Source of the DNA: a candidate division KSB1 bacterium
Lineage (GTDB): Bacteria > Zhuqueibacterota > Zhuqueibacteria > JANLFK01 > Oleimicrobiaceae
Length of the DNA stretch: 64,000 nucleotides
Assembly: GCA_024655945.1 (NCBI GenBank)
Contig: JANLFK010000001.1
Span: 524,116-588,115 of the forward strand
Direction: 5' to 3'
The notes under the pieces are model-generated. The model had not been told where the DNA came from, searched no databases, and worked only from the letters and a program-made list of their open reading frames with translations. A program made the translations under genes and the position numbers. Below are positions 61,920 to 64,000 of the stretch, piece by piece (the first letter of the stretch is position 1; every line of letters begins with the position of its first letter).

Positions 61920-63092
61920 CTATTGTTCCAACACTTCGAAGGAAAGCTCGGTGCCGCTTTGCCGCAGTTGCGTTACCAGGCTCACCAACTCTGCCAGAGT
62001 CATCGCCCTGCCTTCGCCGTCCTGCACCACGCCAGTGAACACGCAGCCGTGGAGCGGGCCTCCCGCTGCGAAAAGAGCCTCAAGCGCCTCGTCCCCCAGG
62101 AGCGAGCGCAGCTGCGCAAGGAGCTGGAGGTGCTCAGGCGAAGTGTCCCCCGCGCTGAGGGGAGCCACCTTGAACCCCCAGATTTCGCTCTCCATCTCTG
62201 CGGTCGTCCCGGAGGTGGGCACAATGCCGGTGAGCCGCCAGAAGTACGTACGCCCTTCCTGCAAAGGCAGTACGCCGGTCTCGGGGTATTGGAAAAACGT
62301 CGAGGGCACAACCAAGATGTCTCCGCTCGAGGGCGGGGGCGCCCCAGGGCCGCGATGCACGCGTAGGTACTTGCTCAGCCGCACCTGGTCTTGCAAGATT
62401 TGCTCCGGGCTGGCATCGATAGGCACATGGACATCCACGGGTTTCTCGGCCACCACTAAGTGAAACAGGTCGATGTCCGACTCCCAGAGAAAGACCGGCC
62501 AAATGCTGTACACCAGCGGGAGGTCCTCGCCCTCGACGCGGGCGCCTGGCGCCACGAGATCAAGGGTCGAGGGATTGGTAATGTCCAAGGTGAGCGAGGC
62601 GTCATCCAGCATGCTTGCCGAGCCTGCGTCGTACACCTCGATGGTCAATGCATAAAGATCCGGGCGCAATTTGCCATGGGCAAACACATAGTCCTGAAGT
62701 TCGGCGGCCAGCTGATGGTTCCAATCGTACTCGACAAAGGAGTACCGACCACCTTCTTGAACCAGGTTCTGATTGTCAAGCCGCCGCACTTCAGCTGGAC
62801 CCAAAGTGAACGTGTCGGTCTTACCCCATGCCAGCACGCCAAAGTCGTGACTTTCCAGTTGCAGCCGAATGTAGACCTGCTGCGCTGCTGAGCTCGTGTT
62901 GCGCAGCTCGATCCAAAAGATGGGCATGCCACCGCCCGAGCGCGTCAAGTCCAAGTCGGCGAGGTAGAACGTGCGCACGTCGCTGAACAACCCGGATGTC
63001 ACCGTCACGGCCTGGGCGGATGCCCGCCGGGCGAAGGGAAGTGTGAGGGCCCACAGCGTGAGGCATACGCCTGCTATCCTTCTCAAACCCAT
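61920..63092 (-). CDS. Exported protein of unknown function with beta domains
   Basis: A 390-residue protein. The ATG at 63092 has GGAGG five bases upstream. A signal peptide (ending RRASAQA) is followed by an Ig-like beta region (about 28-180) with FWIELRNTSSAAQQVYIRLQL and YALTIEVYDAGS. A middle segment (IWPVFLWESDIDLFHLVVAEKP; RTYFWRLTGIVPTSG) is the fibronectin-like pattern seen in other FCB exported proteins. A C-terminal helix (about 325-390, LLAQLRSLLGDEALEALF) completes it. It heads the FecR/barrel run and probably forms part of the same envelope complex. No enzyme motif is seen. Confidence 0.65.
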   Translation of the reverse strand: MGLRRIAGVCLTLWALTLPFARRASAQAVTVTSGLFSDVRTFYLADLDLTRSGGGMPIFWIELRNTSSAAQQVYIRLQLESHDFGVLAWGKTDTFTLGPAEVRRLDNQNLVQEGGRYSFVEYDWNHQLAAELQDYVFAHGKLRPDLYALTIEVYDAGSASMLDDASLTLDITNPSTLDLVAPGARVEGEDLPLVYSIWPVFLWESDIDLFHLVVAEKPVDVHVPIDASPEQILQDQVRLSKYLRVHRGPGAPPPSSGDILVVPSTFFQYPETGVLPLQEGRTYFWRLTGIVPTSGTTAEMESEIWGFKVAPLSAGDTSPEHLQLLAQLRSLLGDEALEALFAAGGPLHGCVFTGVVQDGEGRAMTLAELVSLVTQLRQSGTELSFEVLEQ

Positions 63093-63442
63093 GGCTACCT
63101 CCATTTCTGGCCAACCCTCAGACTGTCACGGCAAAGTGGATGCTACCTGCCGGGAATAACGCCAGACCGCGCTTTGCCCCTGATTCTCCGGCAATTAGCG
63201 AAGGGAACGGCGTGTCCCGGAATCCGGCAGAGAGGTCTCGTTTTGAGCCACTGGCGGCAACTCAGCCACCCTCGGGCTCAGACGAGGCCCCGTTGCCCGC
63301 CCGTCGCTTGCGGTCGTGGCTGGCACACCTTCCACGCTGCAAAATACGTGCACAAGGCCATCTGGGGTGTGACCAGACTCGCCATCCGCGCATTATCTTG
63401 AGAAAGAGCTAATAACTCCGCTGCACCATCCCCCCGCGCCCG
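63093..63442. other. Intergenic region
   Basis: No supported gene in these 350 bases. A GATAAT hexamer on the minus strand near 63387 has no good -35 partner. I saw no clear terminator for the upstream membrane-protein gene and no repeat. Confidence 0.35.
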
Positions 63443-64000
63443 CTAAGGCCTCGTCCTCCTGCCGGTCTCCCTGCCTCTGGGTCGTGCTGGCATAGCCTTG
63501 GCCACGCCGGTGCGATAGACGCTGGTGACGAAGGCAAACCGCAAGGGCAGCGTGTAGAAGATCCCCACACAGCAGAAGAGGAACCCTACGATTTCCATGA
63601 GCACGCTCAAGATCAGCGTGCCCAGCGCTCCCCAGAATTCGGCAAAGACCAACTTGCGGCTCGCCTCCATGCACGCCCAGAAGTCGGCTTTGGTGTCGAC
63701 GATGGTCTGCGGGACGAACACGTAGAAGGTGCTCACGACGATTATCCCCGCCAGCAACACCACCGAGCCGAGGACGATGAGCAGCACACCGACTGCAGTG
63801 GGCCCTTCCACTGCCAGCACGACAATCCCGCCGGCAACCATGGCACCACCGGGGAGGGCCGCTGCCGCCTGGAAAAGCGCCACCACAATGGCCGCCGGCA
63901 CCGCACTGCTCAGATAATCGAACCCACGGAAGAGGTCGCCCACCTGCACAGGACCTGCCTCGTCGTGGGCGCGCAGCGCAGCATAGGTCAGACCGCAGTC
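63443..64000 (-). CDS. Polytopic membrane protein, 5' end outside window
   Basis: The frame is open from the window edge to the stop at 63443 (about 185 codons seen). The visible part begins with CGLTYAALRAHDEAGPVQVGDLFRGFDYL, followed by at least four transmembrane helices (IVVALFQAAAALPGGAMVAGG; GVLLIVLGSVVLLAGIIVVSTFYVFV; ALGTLILSVLMEIVGFLFCCVG) and a basic Arg/Pro tail. The pattern of a GDLF-x-GF motif before paired hydrophobic segments is common in unnamed bacterial membrane-protein families. No function can be given. A GTG at 63949 could be an internal start but the upstream reading is equally good coding sequence. Confidence 0.7.
   Translation of the reverse strand, partial: DCGLTYAALRAHDEAGPVQVGDLFRGFDYLSSAVPAAIVVALFQAAAALPGGAMVAGGIVVLAVEGPTAVGVLLIVLGSVVLLAGIIVVSTFYVFVPQTIVDTKADFWACMEASRKLVFAEFWGALGTLILSVLMEIVGFLFCCVGIFYTLPLRFAFVTSVYRTGVAKAMPARPRGRETGRRTRP

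Noticed and set aside
1..64000. CRISPR arrays, insertion sequences, prophage genes or a replication origin
   Set aside because: I saw no evenly spaced direct repeats, transposase or integrase motifs, phage structural genes, or DnaA-box clusters.

Overview
Organism: a GC-rich, Gram-negative-type bacterium, most likely a member of the Fibrobacterota-Chlorobi-Bacteroidota (FCB) superphylum such as a KSB1/Calditrichota-like candidate lineage. The clues are two outer-membrane barrels of the PorV/PorQ kind, a PorX-type response regulator with a PglZ domain, secreted proteins ending in a FlgD-Ig/sorting-type domain, an S46 dipeptidyl peptidase and many lipoprotein or signal-peptide proteins. This is inferred from gene content only; no rRNA is present. 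Nearly all genes lie on the minus strand. The exceptions are the inhibitor/papain pair (4.4-5.9 kb) and the M16 peptidase/barrel operon (27.4-31.1 kb). Layout: (a) 0-11.4 kb is an exported proteolysis island: an M28 peptidase with a degenerate M19-like tail, a YtcJ-type amidohydrolase lipoprotein, a chagasin-type inhibitor next to a papain-like cysteine protease, a tricorn-type protease and an S46 dipeptidyl peptidase. (b) 12.0-15.6 kb holds a frameshifted BNR-repeat protein with a C-terminal sorting-type domain, a small secreted gene with an in-frame TAG, and an unknown exported protein. (c) 16.1-27.2 kb: a DUF6765-like protein and a tightly packed run encoding a ~2200-residue metallophosphoesterase with 12 carboxypeptidase-regulatory-like repeats, two PorV/PorQ-like barrels and a secreted three-repeat protein. 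(d) 27.4-31.1 kb (+): an active/inactive M16 peptidase pair and an outer-membrane barrel. (e) 31.3-43.6 kb: tRNA-Pro, rdgB, a zinc-ribbon protein, an ECF sigma / anti-sigma / HtrA-like pseudoprotease run, holA, an NSS symporter with a 40-residue MetS-like partner, a class-I glutamine-amidotransferase-like hydrolase, a kinase-like membrane protein, a zinc-ribbon/coiled-coil protein, a barrel and a phasin-like protein. (f) 43.6-54.0 kb: an LpoA-like protein, glmS, guaA, surE, accD, rimI, tsaB, tsaE and porX, nearly all separated by 50 nt or less or overlapping. (g) 54.1-63.1 kb: a MacB/FtsX-type ABC transporter, a CHASE2 adenylate-cyclase-like protein, a small Cys-rich protein, a large barrel, a FecR-domain protein and an exported unknown. 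A partial membrane protein closes the window. Working picture: the genome couples extracellular protein breakdown with an elaborate envelope. Secreted proteins with sorting-type ends, PorV-like barrels and PorX point to a type IX-like secretion route. Two probable envelope-sensing modules sit in the same window: sigma/anti-sigma/pseudo-HtrA, and FecR/barrel/CHASE2-cyclase. No CRISPR array, insertion sequence, phage gene or replication origin was recognised.
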